64,000 nucleotides of DNA, from NCBI GenBank assembly GCA_017449185.1, contig JAFSJZ010000068.1, forward strand, positions 21,423 through 85,422. Direction: 5' to 3'. This DNA is from Oscillospiraceae bacterium. Lineage in GTDB: Bacteria; Bacillota; Clostridia; Oscillospirales; Oscillospiraceae. Shown here piece after piece: positions 50,384-58,554 of this stretch. The notes under the pieces were generated by a model. It saw nothing but the letters and a program-made list of their open reading frames with translations. It was not told the DNA's origin and did no database searches. How positions within the stretch are numbered: the stretch's first letter is position 1; every line of letters starts with the position of its first letter. Both the position numbers and the translations under genes were made by a program.

Positions 50384-50412
50384 TTGACAAAGCCGCTGAA
50401 CAGGATTACAAT
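50384..50412 (+). promoter_or_regulatory. Promoter of the transketolase operon
   Basis: Perfect TTGACA (50384-50389), 17-base spacer, TACAAT (50407-50412). The transcription start would fall within the operator at 50417-50439. Confidence 0.85.
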
Positions 50413-50416
50413 CCGA

Positions 50417-50439
50417 TTTAGTTAAACCTTTTAATCAAA
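50417..50439. promoter_or_regulatory. Candidate ROK operator at the transketolase promoter
   Basis: Half-sites TTTAGTTAAA (50417-50426) and TTTAATCAAA (50430-50439) flank the centre CCT. It has the same 10-3-10 layout as the site at 45964-45986 and sits immediately downstream of the -10 box, where a bound repressor would stop transcription. The ROK protein encoded at the end of this operon is the likely ligand-responsive binder. Confidence 0.65.
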
Positions 50440-50455
50440 TTAGGAGGAATTACCA

Positions 50456-51283
50456 TTGAACAAGGATCTGAAAGAAATCTGCAAGGATATCCGCTGTGAT
50501 ATCATGACCTGCATCGGTCACCTGGGCGTGGGGCATATCGGCGGCTGCCTGTCCATCGTCGAGCTGCTCGCCGTGCTGTACTTCGAGGAAATGAACATCG
50601 ACCCTGCCGAGCCCAGGAAGGCCGGGCGCGACCGTTTCATCTGCTCGAAGGGCCATGCCGGTCCCGCGGTCTACGCCGCGCTCGCCAACCGCGGCTACTT
50701 CCCCAAGGAAGAGCTGCTCACCCTCAATCAGGGCGGTACGCATCTGCCCAGCCACTGCGACATGAACCTCACGACCGGCATCGACATGACCGCCGGTTCC
50801 CTCGGTCAGGGCTTCTCCTGCGCTGCGGGCATCGCGCTCGGCTCGAAGCTCGAGAATGACGGCGCCACGATCTACGCCCTCGTCGGCGACGGCGAGTCGC
50901 AGGAAGGCCAGGTCTGGGAGGCGGGCATGTTCGCCGCCGCCAAGGGTCTCGGCAATCTCATCGGCTTTACCGACTACAACAAGCTGCAGATCGACGACGC
51001 CGTCGCCAAGGTCAACGACATCGCGCCGCTGGGCGACAAGTGGGCAGCCTTTGGCTGGAACGTGATCGACGTGGAAGACGGCAACGACGTTGAGCAGGTC
51101 TCCGCCGCCGTCAAGCAGGCCAAGAGCTACCGCAGCACCGGCCGTCCGACGATGGTCATTCTCAACACCGTCAAGGGCAAGGGCGTCAAGTGGATCGAGG
51201 ATCTGGGCGCCGGAAACCACAACACCAACGTCAGCGAGGAGCAGGCAAAGGCCGCCATCGCCGAGATCAGAGGGGAGGACTAA
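50456..51283 (+). CDS. sqwG: Transketolase N-terminal subunit (predicted sulfofructose transketolase)
   Basis: This 275-residue subunit starts with TTG at 50456, 8 bases after AGGAGG. It carries the thiamine-diphosphate half of transketolase: HLGVGHIGGCLSIVELL, CSKGHAGPAVYAALANRGYF, SLGQGFSCAAGIALG and the TPP-Mg motif VGDGESQEGQVWEA. In sulfo-TK clusters the split transketolase SqwG/SqwH moves a ketol unit from sulfofructose to glyceraldehyde-3-P, giving 4-deoxy-4-sulfoerythrose, and later acts on sulfoerythrulose to give sulfoacetaldehyde. The stop is 3 bp before the next start. Confidence 0.82.
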   Translation: MNKDLKEICKDIRCDIMTCIGHLGVGHIGGCLSIVELLAVLYFEEMNIDPAEPRKAGRDRFICSKGHAGPAVYAALANRGYFPKEELLTLNQGGTHLPSHCDMNLTTGIDMTAGSLGQGFSCAAGIALGSKLENDGATIYALVGDGESQEGQVWEAGMFAAAKGLGNLIGFTDYNKLQIDDAVAKVNDIAPLGDKWAAFGWNVIDVEDGNDVEQVSAAVKQAKSYRSTGRPTMVILNTVKGKGVKWIEDLGAGNHNTNVSEEQAKAAIAEIRGED

Positions 51284-51286
51284 TCC

Positions 51287-52210
51287 ATGGAAATGAGAGC
51301 TGCTTACGCCGAGTGTCTGGCGAAGATGATGGAAGAGGACAAGCACGTCTGCGTCCTCGACGCCGACCTGGCTAAGGCCAGCGGCACCCGCAAGCTGTAC
51401 GAGCGTTTCCCCAAGCAGATGTTCGACTGCGGCGTGGCCGAGCAGGACATGGCTTCGATCGCCGCGGGCCTTGCGAGCTACGGCTTCAAGCCCTGGATCG
51501 AGAGCTTCACGCCCTTCGCCACGCGCCGCATCTGCGACCAGATCGCGATCTCGATCTCCTACGCCAAGCAGAACGTCAAGATCGTCGGCACCGACCCCGG
51601 CATCTCCGCCGAGCTCAACGGCGGCACCCACATGAGCATGGAGGATATCGGCGTCGTGCGCTCCATCCCCGGCATGGTGATCTTCGAGCCCGTGGACGAG
51701 ACGCAGCTGCGCGCCGCCATGCCCGCGCTCGACGAGTACGTCGGCCCGGTCTATATGCGCCTGTTCCGCAAAGTCACGCCCGACGTGTTCGGTCCGGATT
51801 ACAAGTTCGATCTGTTCAAGGCCGATCTGCTGCGCGAGGGCAAGGACCTGACCGTTTTCGTCTCCGGCATGTTCACGCGTGACGTGCTCGACGCAGCGAA
51901 CGAGCTCGCCGCCGAAGGCCTGAATGTGGAAGTCATCAATGTCCACACGATCAAGCCCATCGACCGCGAGACCGTGATCGCCTCCGCCCGCAAGACCGGT
52001 GCCGTTCTGACCGTGGAAAACCACAACGTCATCGGCGGTCTGCACTCCGCCGTGTGCGAGACCCTCGCGCTCGAGCGCATCCCCGTCAGCGCCCTCGGCG
52101 TGGCCGACCGCTTCGGTGAAGTCGGCAAGCTCCCCTATCTGCGCAAGGCGCTGGGCCTGACGAAGGAAGACATCGTCGAGGCGATCCGCAAGGCCGCCGC
52201 GACCAAGTAA
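51287..52210 (+). CDS. sqwH: Transketolase C-terminal subunit (predicted sulfofructose transketolase)
   Basis: This 307-residue partner has the pyrimidine-binding domain of transketolase (FDCGVAEQDMASIAAGLASYG, with the catalytic Glu of the AEQ motif) and the C-terminal domain (KDLTVFVSGMFTRDVLDAANELAAEGLNVEVINVHTIKPID). It follows sqwG by 3 bp. Split transketolases occur for ordinary carbohydrate metabolism too, so the sulfo role comes from the surrounding sulfoquinovosidase, isomerase and reductase genes. Confidence 0.8.
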   Translation: MEMRAAYAECLAKMMEEDKHVCVLDADLAKASGTRKLYERFPKQMFDCGVAEQDMASIAAGLASYGFKPWIESFTPFATRRICDQIAISISYAKQNVKIVGTDPGISAELNGGTHMSMEDIGVVRSIPGMVIFEPVDETQLRAAMPALDEYVGPVYMRLFRKVTPDVFGPDYKFDLFKADLLREGKDLTVFVSGMFTRDVLDAANELAAEGLNVEVINVHTIKPIDRETVIASARKTGAVLTVENHNVIGGLHSAVCETLALERIPVSALGVADRFGEVGKLPYLRKALGLTKEDIVEAIRKAAATK

Positions 52211-52232
52211 TTTACAATAAGAGGAAAGAAAA

Positions 52233-52709
52233 ATGAAGATTGCGATCGGAAGCGATAAATCCGGCTTTTCCGCAAAGGAAGCCATCAAAGCCTGGCTCAC
52301 CGAGGCCGGCGTCGAGTTCGACGATCTCGGCACGCAGGACCTCGAGCACGTCGTCCCCTACTATGCCGTAGCGAACAAGGTCGCCCCTCTCGTGCAGAGC
52401 GGCGAGTATGAAAAGGCCGTGCTGATCTGCGGCACCGGCGCCGGCATGAGCGTCGTGGCCAACAAGTTCAAGGGCGTATATGCCGTCGCCTGCGAGGGCG
52501 TGTACTCGGCTAAGATGGCCCGCGCGATCAACAACGCCAACGTCCTGTGCATGGGCGGCTGGATCGTCGGCCCCGAGATGGCCGTCGAGATGGTCAAGAC
52601 CTTCCTCGCCACCGCCTGGTGCCAGGATCTCGAGGATTGGCGCAAGGAGAACATGAAGAAATTCGCCGTGCAGGTCGCCGCGATCGAGGACGCCGTCTAT
52701 GGCAAGTGA
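52233..52709 (+). CDS. sqwI: RpiB/LacAB-family isomerase, predicted sulfoerythrose isomerase
   Basis: This 158-residue protein has the RpiB fold, with the catalytic Cys in CGTGAGMSVVANK (about residue 69) and VYSAKMARAINNANVLCMGGWIVG. Compared with ribose-5-phosphate isomerase B, the N-terminal DHAG is SDKSG and the RRHN stretch is RAIN, so residues that normally hold the phosphate are changed. This fits a sulfonate substrate: in sulfo-TK the RpiB-like SqwI turns 4-deoxy-4-sulfoerythrose into sulfoerythrulose. The gene overlaps the reductase gene by 11 bp. Confidence 0.75.
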   Translation: MKIAIGSDKSGFSAKEAIKAWLTEAGVEFDDLGTQDLEHVVPYYAVANKVAPLVQSGEYEKAVLICGTGAGMSVVANKFKGVYAVACEGVYSAKMARAINNANVLCMGGWIVGPEMAVEMVKTFLATAWCQDLEDWRKENMKKFAVQVAAIEDAVYGK

Positions 52710-53796
52710 TTTCGTCTATTCCCAGCCCGTCAAGATCTATTTCGGCGAGGGAAAATTCTCTCATCTCGGAGAGATTCTGAACGAGCTCGGCTCGAAGCGC
52801 TGCGTGATCGCCTGCGGAAAGCACTTCTCCCCCGAAGCGGAGATGCTGCGCGGCGAGCTCGACTGCATCGTCGGCGTGTTCGGCGGCGTCGAGCAGAACC
52901 CGCAGCTGAGCGGCATCGAGGAGACCGTGCGTCTCTGCCGCGATCTGGATGCCGATACCGTGATCGGCATCGGCGGCGGCAGCTCGCTGGACACGGCGAA
53001 ATTCGCCGCGGCCGTCACGCTCGGCACGGGCGAGCCGATCGAGTATTACCGCGGTCTGCGCCCCTTCCCCGACAAGCGCCTGACCATCGTGGCCGTGCCG
53101 ACCACCGCCGGCACGGGCAGCGAGGTCACGCAGGTATCGGTCGTGTCGCACGGCACGGAGAAGAAGACCATCAACAACCCGGTCTTCATGCCCCGCGCCG
53201 CGATCGTCGACCCGGTGCTCTCCTCCACCGTGCCGCCGCGCACGACGATGAACACCGGTCTCGACGCGCTGGCCCATGCCCTTGAGGGCTACTGGAGCCG
53301 CAACCACCAGCCGATCTCCGATCTCATGGCCATTGAGGCCGTGCGGATCATCCTCGGCAATCTGGAGGAGGCCTACCGCAACGGCTCGGATCGCTGGGCC
53401 CGCTCCAACATGGCCTATGCCGCGCTGCTCGGCGGGCTGAGCTTCGCTCTGCCCAAAACCGCAGCCAGCCACGCCTGCAGCTATCCCCTTTCCGAGGACT
53501 ACCATCTGCCGCACGGCGAGGCCTGCGCCTTCACGCTCGACTCCCTCGTGCGCATCAACGCCGACGAGCGGCTGGAGTATCTCTGCCGCGCCGTGGGCCT
53601 GAAGGATACCGAAGAATTGGCACAGCGCATCGCCGCGCTCAAGGCCCTCGGCGGGCTGCGCACGCGTCTTTCCGATCTCGGCGAGGTCGATCTCGACAAG
53701 CTCTGCCGCGACTGCGCCGCGCATCCGCTGATGAACAACAATCCCGTCAAAATGGACGAGAGCGCGCTGCGGAGGATGTTTGAAGCGCTGAGATGA
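52699..53796 (+). CDS. sqwF: Iron-containing alcohol dehydrogenase, predicted sulfoacetaldehyde reductase
   Basis: This 365-residue group III dehydrogenase has the nucleotide motif GGGSSLDTAK (residues 92-101) and metal ligands Asp189, His193, His258 and His272. It overlaps the isomerase gene by 11 bp and the exporter gene by 4 bp, so all are translated together. In sulfo-TK gene clusters the reductase SqwF converts sulfoacetaldehyde to isethionate with NADH, which regenerates NAD+ during fermentation. The assignment depends on context. Confidence 0.75.
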   Translation: MASDFVYSQPVKIYFGEGKFSHLGEILNELGSKRCVIACGKHFSPEAEMLRGELDCIVGVFGGVEQNPQLSGIEETVRLCRDLDADTVIGIGGGSSLDTAKFAAAVTLGTGEPIEYYRGLRPFPDKRLTIVAVPTTAGTGSEVTQVSVVSHGTEKKTINNPVFMPRAAIVDPVLSSTVPPRTTMNTGLDALAHALEGYWSRNHQPISDLMAIEAVRIILGNLEEAYRNGSDRWARSNMAYAALLGGLSFALPKTAASHACSYPLSEDYHLPHGEACAFTLDSLVRINADERLEYLCRAVGLKDTEELAQRIAALKALGGLRTRLSDLGEVDLDKLCRDCAAHPLMNNNPVKMDESALRRMFEALR

Positions 53797-54710
53797 GGAC
53801 AGCACTGAAAAGCGCCGGCATGATCGGCGCGATGGTCGTCTCCTGGTCGATCTACTACGCCGTGTCCAAGGTCATGGTGAGCGCGACGGGCTCGGCCTTT
53901 CTGGCGGGCTTTCTGCTGCGCAGCGCGGCGCTGGTCTTTCTGACGGCGCAGCTGCTGCTCGACAAAAGCTTTGCCCGGCTTTTCCATCAGGGCAAGGCCG
54001 TGCTGATCCTGCTCGTGATCGGCGTGTTCGGCTTTCTGCTGGACATGTTCGCCAACCTCGGCTATGCCCACGGCAGCCTCTCGACCGGCACGGCTCTCCT
54101 CAAGACCGATGTGCTGATGGTCAATCTCGCGACGGTGATCCTCTATCGCAAGCGGCTCTACCTCTCCGACTGGGCCGGGACGCTGGTGATGCTCTTCGGC
54201 GTACTGCTGGTGCTGGGCGTGGACTTTCGGGCTATGAGCTTCAACGTCTATGACCTGTTTTTCATCCTCAGCGCCCTGTGCGTCACGGCCAACGCCTTCA
54301 TCATCAAGGCCGCGCAGGAGCGCTACGGCGAAGACGCGGACATGATCTCGTACTACAACAACTTCGTTGTGCTCGTGCTCTTCGGCGCGACGGCCGCCTG
54401 TGTCGGTGACCTGGGGAGCCATGTGCTTGAGACCGTGCGCGAGTATTTCTGGCTGATTCTGCTCGGCGGTCTCGCGCAGACCGGGATCTACTTCTTTTAT
54501 TACCGCAACCTCAAGCGCTATGAGGTCTGGCTTGTCAAGCTCTATCTGCTGCTGATGCCGATCATGAGCTGCTTCATCGGCGTGTTCTTCCTCGGTGAGA
54601 TTTTGACGGCAAAGAAAGCCCTCGGCATTCTCGTGGTGCTGCTCGGCGCGGCGCTGATTTTGCTGAGAGCGAAGCTGCACCGGGAAGAGGCGGCGGCAAA
54701 GGCCGATTGA
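53793..54710 (+). CDS. EamA/DMT-family transporter, candidate isethionate exporter
   Basis: This 305-residue protein has ten membrane helices as two EamA repeats, including YAHGSLSTGTALLKTDVLMVNLATVILYRKRL in the first repeat and KRYEVWLVKLYLLLMPIMSCFIGVFFLGEILTAKKALGILVVLLG in the second. DMT-family members exporting small polar metabolites fit the need to expel the sulfonated end product. It is coupled to the reductase gene by a 4-bp overlap and followed 22 bp later by the regulator. Confidence 0.78.
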   Translation: MRTALKSAGMIGAMVVSWSIYYAVSKVMVSATGSAFLAGFLLRSAALVFLTAQLLLDKSFARLFHQGKAVLILLVIGVFGFLLDMFANLGYAHGSLSTGTALLKTDVLMVNLATVILYRKRLYLSDWAGTLVMLFGVLLVLGVDFRAMSFNVYDLFFILSALCVTANAFIIKAAQERYGEDADMISYYNNFVVLVLFGATAACVGDLGSHVLETVREYFWLILLGGLAQTGIYFFYYRNLKRYEVWLVKLYLLLMPIMSCFIGVFFLGEILTAKKALGILVVLLGAALILLRAKLHREEAAAKAD

Positions 54711-54732
54711 ACCTGCAAGGGAGGTGACTTGA

Positions 54733-55953
54733 ATGCCTTACGAAGGCGACAATATGATGGGCGTCAAGCGCACCAACCGCAGCGCCGCGCTGCGCATCCT
54801 GCACGAGCAGGGCAGCATGTCGCGCAAGCGCCTCTCGGAGAGCATCAAGCTCACGCCCGCCGCCATCACGAAGATCGTCGGCGAGATGATCGCCGAGGGT
54901 CTGCTGACTGAGGGCAGCATGCTCCCGGGCAGCGGCGTCGGCCGCCGCGAAGTCATGGTCGAGCTCAACTCCCGCGCCCGCGCCGCGCTCGGCATCTTCA
55001 TCAACCTGCGGCAGGCCTTCGTCTCAGCCGTGTGGCTCGACGGCTCGGTGATCTTCTCCGAGTCCTTCGATCTGCCCGAGAAAGCCCCCGCGGAGGAGAC
55101 CGTGCGGATGCTCTGCTCTCGTCTGACGGAGCTGAGCGACAAGAACGGACTGCGCCGGGAGAGCGTCGTCGGCGTCGGCGTCGCGATGCGCGGCGTCACC
55201 TCGCCGGACGGCCGCGTTGTGCGCAACAGCTTCGGCGCGTTCTCGGACTTTGACTTTCCCCTCTGCGAGCGGGTGGAGGCGCTGACGGGCTTCCCGTGCC
55301 TGATGCGCAACAACGTCCGCGCGCTCTTCGCCGCGCAGATGTTCCTCTCCCCCGAGCCTGCGCTCGGCAGTCAGTTTTTCCTGCGCTGCGAGGCGGGCAT
55401 CGGCGCCTCGTTCTCGATCGGCGAGCGGATTTGGCTGGGCAGCTCCGGCCAGTGCGCGGAGATCGGCCACATCCCTGTCGTCCCGCGCGGGGGCAAGCCC
55501 TGCTCCTGCGGCAAGTCCGGCTGTCTCGAGACGATCGCCTCCCCCGGCGCGATCCTCTCCGACGCGCGCGCGCTGCTCTCCGAGGAGCGCACGCCCGTCC
55601 TGTGGCACATCCTGCACAGCCGCGAGGACGGTGAGCTGACGCTCGACGATATCTTCGAGGCCGCGCACAGCGGCGACGCGGAGATCGCCTCGCTGCTCGA
55701 CCGGGCAGTCACGACGCTCGCCGCCGCGCTCAAGGGCGTGATCTACACCTTTGATCCCGGCAAGATCGTGCTCTACGGGCGGCTGTTCGACAACCCCTAC
55801 TATCTCTCTCGTCTGAGCGCGGAGATGCGCGAGGGCGTCGACTCCGGCCACAGCGTTCCGATCGAAAAGAGCCGTCTCAACCACAAGCTGGAGGACAAGG
55901 CCGCGGGACTGCTCGTCGTCGAGGATTTCTTTGACAAGGGCGGTCTGGCGTAA
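54733..55953 (+). CDS. ROK-family transcriptional repressor
   Basis: This 406-residue protein has an N-terminal winged helix (KRTNRSAALRILHEQGSMSRKRLSESIKLTPAAITKIVGEMI) and a ROK sugar-kinase-like domain. The zinc-binding cluster CSCGKSGCLE lies at about residue 257, and the ATP-site Asp/Gly motifs are incomplete, as in repressor-type ROK proteins. GGGAGGTGAC lies before the start. It ends the operon and likely binds the two TTTARTTAA-type operators. Confidence 0.85.
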   Translation: MPYEGDNMMGVKRTNRSAALRILHEQGSMSRKRLSESIKLTPAAITKIVGEMIAEGLLTEGSMLPGSGVGRREVMVELNSRARAALGIFINLRQAFVSAVWLDGSVIFSESFDLPEKAPAEETVRMLCSRLTELSDKNGLRRESVVGVGVAMRGVTSPDGRVVRNSFGAFSDFDFPLCERVEALTGFPCLMRNNVRALFAAQMFLSPEPALGSQFFLRCEAGIGASFSIGERIWLGSSGQCAEIGHIPVVPRGGKPCSCGKSGCLETIASPGAILSDARALLSEERTPVLWHILHSREDGELTLDDIFEAAHSGDAEIASLLDRAVTTLAAALKGVIYTFDPGKIVLYGRLFDNPYYLSRLSAEMREGVDSGHSVPIEKSRLNHKLEDKAAGLLVVEDFFDKGGLA

Positions 55954-55963
55954 ACAGATCATC

Positions 55964-56004
55964 GGCAAAGCCCCGGGCATCGCCCGGGGCTTTGCTTTTT
56001 TCTT
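55964..56004 (+). terminator. Terminator of the sulfoquinovose operon
   Basis: GCAAAGCCCCGGGC and GCCCGGGGCTTTGC form a perfect 14-bp stem with loop ATCC, followed by TTTTTTCTTT. Confidence 0.92.
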
Positions 56005-56047
56005 TCGGCTGTGTTATCATGAAAAAAAACACAAAGGAGAGAATTCC

Positions 56048-56671
56048 ATGAAAGTCCTGGTCATCAACGGCAGCCCGCATGTGAAGGGCTGCACCGCCCG
56101 CGCGCTGGATGAGGTCATCCGCACGCTCAACGCCGAGGGGATCGAGACCGAGCTGCTTCAAGTCGGCAGTCAGAAGATCAGCGGCTGTCAGGCCTGCCGC
56201 GCCTGCAAACGCACGGGCAAGTGCGTCATCGACGATCTCGTCAACGAGGCTGTGGAAAAGCTGCGCGAAGCGGACGGCCTGCTCGTGGGCAGCCCGGTGT
56301 ACTACGCCTCGCCCAACGGCACGCTGCTCTCCTTCCTCGACCGCCTCTTCTACTGCATGGAGGGCACGCTGCACCTCAAGGTCGGCGCGGCCGTCGTGAG
56401 CTGCCGCCGCGGCGGAGCCGCCACCGCCTTTGACGTGCTGAACAAATACTTTACGATCGCCGGGATGCCCGTCGTCTCCTCGAGCTACTGGAACAGCGTG
56501 CACGGCTTCACCGCCGCGGACGTGGAAAAGGACCTCGAGGGCCTGCAGACCATGCGCAACCTCGGCCGCAGTATGGCCTTCCTTGTGAAGTCCATCGCTC
56601 TGGGGAAGGAGCGCTTCGGCACGCCGGAGTTCGACCGCAGCGCCTTCACCAGCTTCCCCGACGGAAAGTGA
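56048..56671 (+). CDS. Flavodoxin-fold NAD(P)H-dependent FMN reductase
   Basis: The ATG at 56048 follows AAAGGAG and gives 207 residues. The FMN-binding loop GSPHVKGCTAR (residues 8-18), the Cys-rich SGCQACRACKRTGKCVIDD motif and the VGSPVYYASPNGTLLSFLDRL stretch identify an NADPH-dependent FMN reductase/iron-sulfur flavoprotein-type family member. The Cys cluster could bind Fe-S or act in redox. Its end overlaps the DUF1653 gene by 4 bp. Confidence 0.85.
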   Translation: MKVLVINGSPHVKGCTARALDEVIRTLNAEGIETELLQVGSQKISGCQACRACKRTGKCVIDDLVNEAVEKLREADGLLVGSPVYYASPNGTLLSFLDRLFYCMEGTLHLKVGAAVVSCRRGGAATAFDVLNKYFTIAGMPVVSSSYWNSVHGFTAADVEKDLEGLQTMRNLGRSMAFLVKSIALGKERFGTPEFDRSAFTSFPDGK

Positions 56672-56949
56672 GCGCAGAAATGGAAGAACGTGCATTCCGC
56701 AGCGGCGACATCGTGCGCCACTTCAAGCGCGAGACCGTCGATCCGGAGTCGGACAGATACCTCTACATGATCGTCGGCGAGGCCACGCACAGCGAGACGC
56801 GCGAAAAGATGATGGTCTACGCCGCGCTCTACGGCGACGGCGGGCTCTTCGTGCGGCCGCTCGACATGTTCCTCTCCGAGGTCGACCACGAAAAATACCC
56901 GGATATAAAACAGAAATACCGCTTCGTGCTCGTCGAGCGCGGAGAATAG
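56668..56949 (+). CDS. DUF1653 protein
   Basis: This 93-residue protein begins with GTG overlapping the previous stop (ATG 56680 is an alternative). FRSGDIVRHFKRETVD and LYMIVGEATHSETREKMMVYAALYGDGGLFVRPLDMFLSEVD form the DUF1653 domain, a small beta-rich fold of unknown function. The context gives no further clue. Confidence 0.8.
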   Translation: MSAEMEERAFRSGDIVRHFKRETVDPESDRYLYMIVGEATHSETREKMMVYAALYGDGGLFVRPLDMFLSEVDHEKYPDIKQKYRFVLVERGE

Positions 56950-56952
56950 CGG

Positions 56953-56981
56953 AACGGCCCCGACGGGGCCGTTCTTTATTT
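56953..56981 (+). terminator. Terminator after the DUF1653 gene
   Basis: AACGGCCCC and GGGGCCGTT form a 9-bp stem with loop GAC, followed by CTTTATTT. Confidence 0.8.
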
Positions 56982-56990
56982 GAGAAAACA

Positions 56991-57019
56991 TTGATGTTTT
57001 CACGACGATATGATATGAT
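56991..57019 (+). promoter_or_regulatory. Promoter of trmB
   Basis: TTGATG (56991-56996), 17-base spacer, TATGAT (57014-57019). Confidence 0.6.
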
Positions 57020-57046
57020 TTTATGGTTACAGGAGTGTGATGAAGC

Positions 57047-57802
57047 TTGCGCATGAGAAGAAAACCAAATCTCGAGCCGCGTCTGGAAAAATGCGCCGCC
57101 GTGACGGTAGGAAACCCGGAGGAATATCGCGGCCGCTGGCGCGAGAGCTTCGGCGGCTTTGAGGCCGTGCACGTCGAGCTCGGCTGCGGCAAGGGCCGCT
57201 TCACTGCCGACGTCGCCGCGAGCGCGCCGGACGTGCTGCTCGTCGCGATCGAGCGCGACCCGAGCGCCCTCGTCATGGCGATGGAGCTTGCGCTCTCGCG
57301 CGGTCTTTCCAACGTGCGCTTCATCCTCGGCGACGTGAACACGCTCGGCGAGTTCTTCGCCCCGTGCGAGATCGGGCGGCTGTACCTCAATTTCCCCGAC
57401 CCCTGGCCGAAGAGCCGGGACGCCAAGCTGCGGCTCACCGCGCCGAACTTTCTGCGCCGTTATGCCTCTTCTCTCTCGATGGGCGGCGAGCTGCAGTTCA
57501 AGACGGACAACACGCCCCTCTTTGACTGGTCCGTCGAGCAGTTCTCCGCCGAGGGCTGGGAACTGCGCGGCGTGACGCACGACCTGCACGCGAACGGGCT
57601 TGTCGGCATTCTGACCGGCTACGAGGCCAAGTTCGTCGCGCAGGGCCAGAAGATCAACCGCCTTGTCGCCGTAAAGCGCGAAAGCACCAAAACGCTCGCC
57701 GACGGCGAGGTGCCGCGGCTGCGCAACGCCTCTCTGTGCGACGCGCGGGGCTATGAAGAGAGCCTCGAAACGAACGCGAAAAAGAAAGAGGATCGCTCAT
57801 GA
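57047..57802 (+). CDS. trmB: tRNA (guanine-N7)-methyltransferase TrmB
   Basis: This 251-residue protein has motif I HVELGCGKGRF, the acidic IERDPSA and the family-specific FPDPWPK. It methylates G46 in the tRNA variable loop. The start may be TTG 57047 (AGGAG 11 bases upstream) or ATG 57053. The C-terminus has an extra charged tail after the usual end. It overlaps the exonuclease gene by 4 bp. Confidence 0.88.
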   Translation: MRMRRKPNLEPRLEKCAAVTVGNPEEYRGRWRESFGGFEAVHVELGCGKGRFTADVAASAPDVLLVAIERDPSALVMAMELALSRGLSNVRFILGDVNTLGEFFAPCEIGRLYLNFPDPWPKSRDAKLRLTAPNFLRRYASSLSMGGELQFKTDNTPLFDWSVEQFSAEGWELRGVTHDLHANGLVGILTGYEAKFVAQGQKINRLVAVKRESTKTLADGEVPRLRNASLCDARGYEESLETNAKKKEDRS

Positions 57803-58554
57803 GATTTATTTCCTGGAACGTCAACGGCCTGCGCGCCGCGCGAAACAAGGGCTTCGACGAGATCTTTCTCGCCCTGTCGCCGGATTTCTTCTGTCTGCAG
57901 GAAACGAAGCTGCAGCAGGGGCAGATCGACATTGCCTTCGACGGCTATGAGAGCTACTGGTGTTACGCCGAGAAGAAGGGCTACTCCGGCACGGCGGTCT
58001 TTACGAAGCATCATCCGCTCTCCGTCAGCTATAACATCGGGCTCGAGGAGCACGGCCATGAGGGCCGCGCCGTCACGCTCGAATACGAGAACTTTTTTCT
58101 CGTCTGCGTTTACACGCCCAACGCGCAGGACGGCCTCAAGCGCATCGACTACCGCATGGTCTGGGAGGACGCCTTCCGGGAATACCTGCTCTCGCTCGAT
58201 GCGAAAAAGCCCGTCGTGGCCTGCGGCGACATGAACGTCGCGCACGAGGAGATCGACCTGAAGAACCCCAAGGCAAACATCGGCAACGCGGGCTTTTCGT
58301 ACGAAGAGCGCGGCAAGTTCACCGAGCTGCTCGGGGCGGGCTTCACCGACACCTTCCGTTATCTCTACCCCGACAGGCGCGACGCCTATTCCTGGTGGAG
58401 CTACCGCGCCGCCGCGCGCGAGCGGAACGTCGGCTGGCGCATCGATTATTTCCTCGTCTCCGACCGGCTGCGGGAAAACATCAAGGAAGCCTTCATCCTG
58501 CCCGAGGTCACGGGCTCGGACCACTGCCCCGTCGGGCTGGATCTGCAATGGTAA
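57799..58554 (+). CDS. xth: Exodeoxyribonuclease III
   Basis: This 251-residue AP endonuclease/exonuclease has all class motifs: FISWNVNGLRA, LQETKLQ (metal Glu), YTPNAQDGL, CGDMNVAHEEIDL, WRIDYFLVS and the terminal GSDHCPVGL with the catalytic His. It repairs abasic sites. The start overlaps trmB by 4 bp and its end overlaps the dus gene by 7 bp. Confidence 0.93.
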   Translation: MRFISWNVNGLRAARNKGFDEIFLALSPDFFCLQETKLQQGQIDIAFDGYESYWCYAEKKGYSGTAVFTKHHPLSVSYNIGLEEHGHEGRAVTLEYENFFLVCVYTPNAQDGLKRIDYRMVWEDAFREYLLSLDAKKPVVACGDMNVAHEEIDLKNPKANIGNAGFSYEERGKFTELLGAGFTDTFRYLYPDRRDAYSWWSYRAAARERNVGWRIDYFLVSDRLRENIKEAFILPEVTGSDHCPVGLDLQW

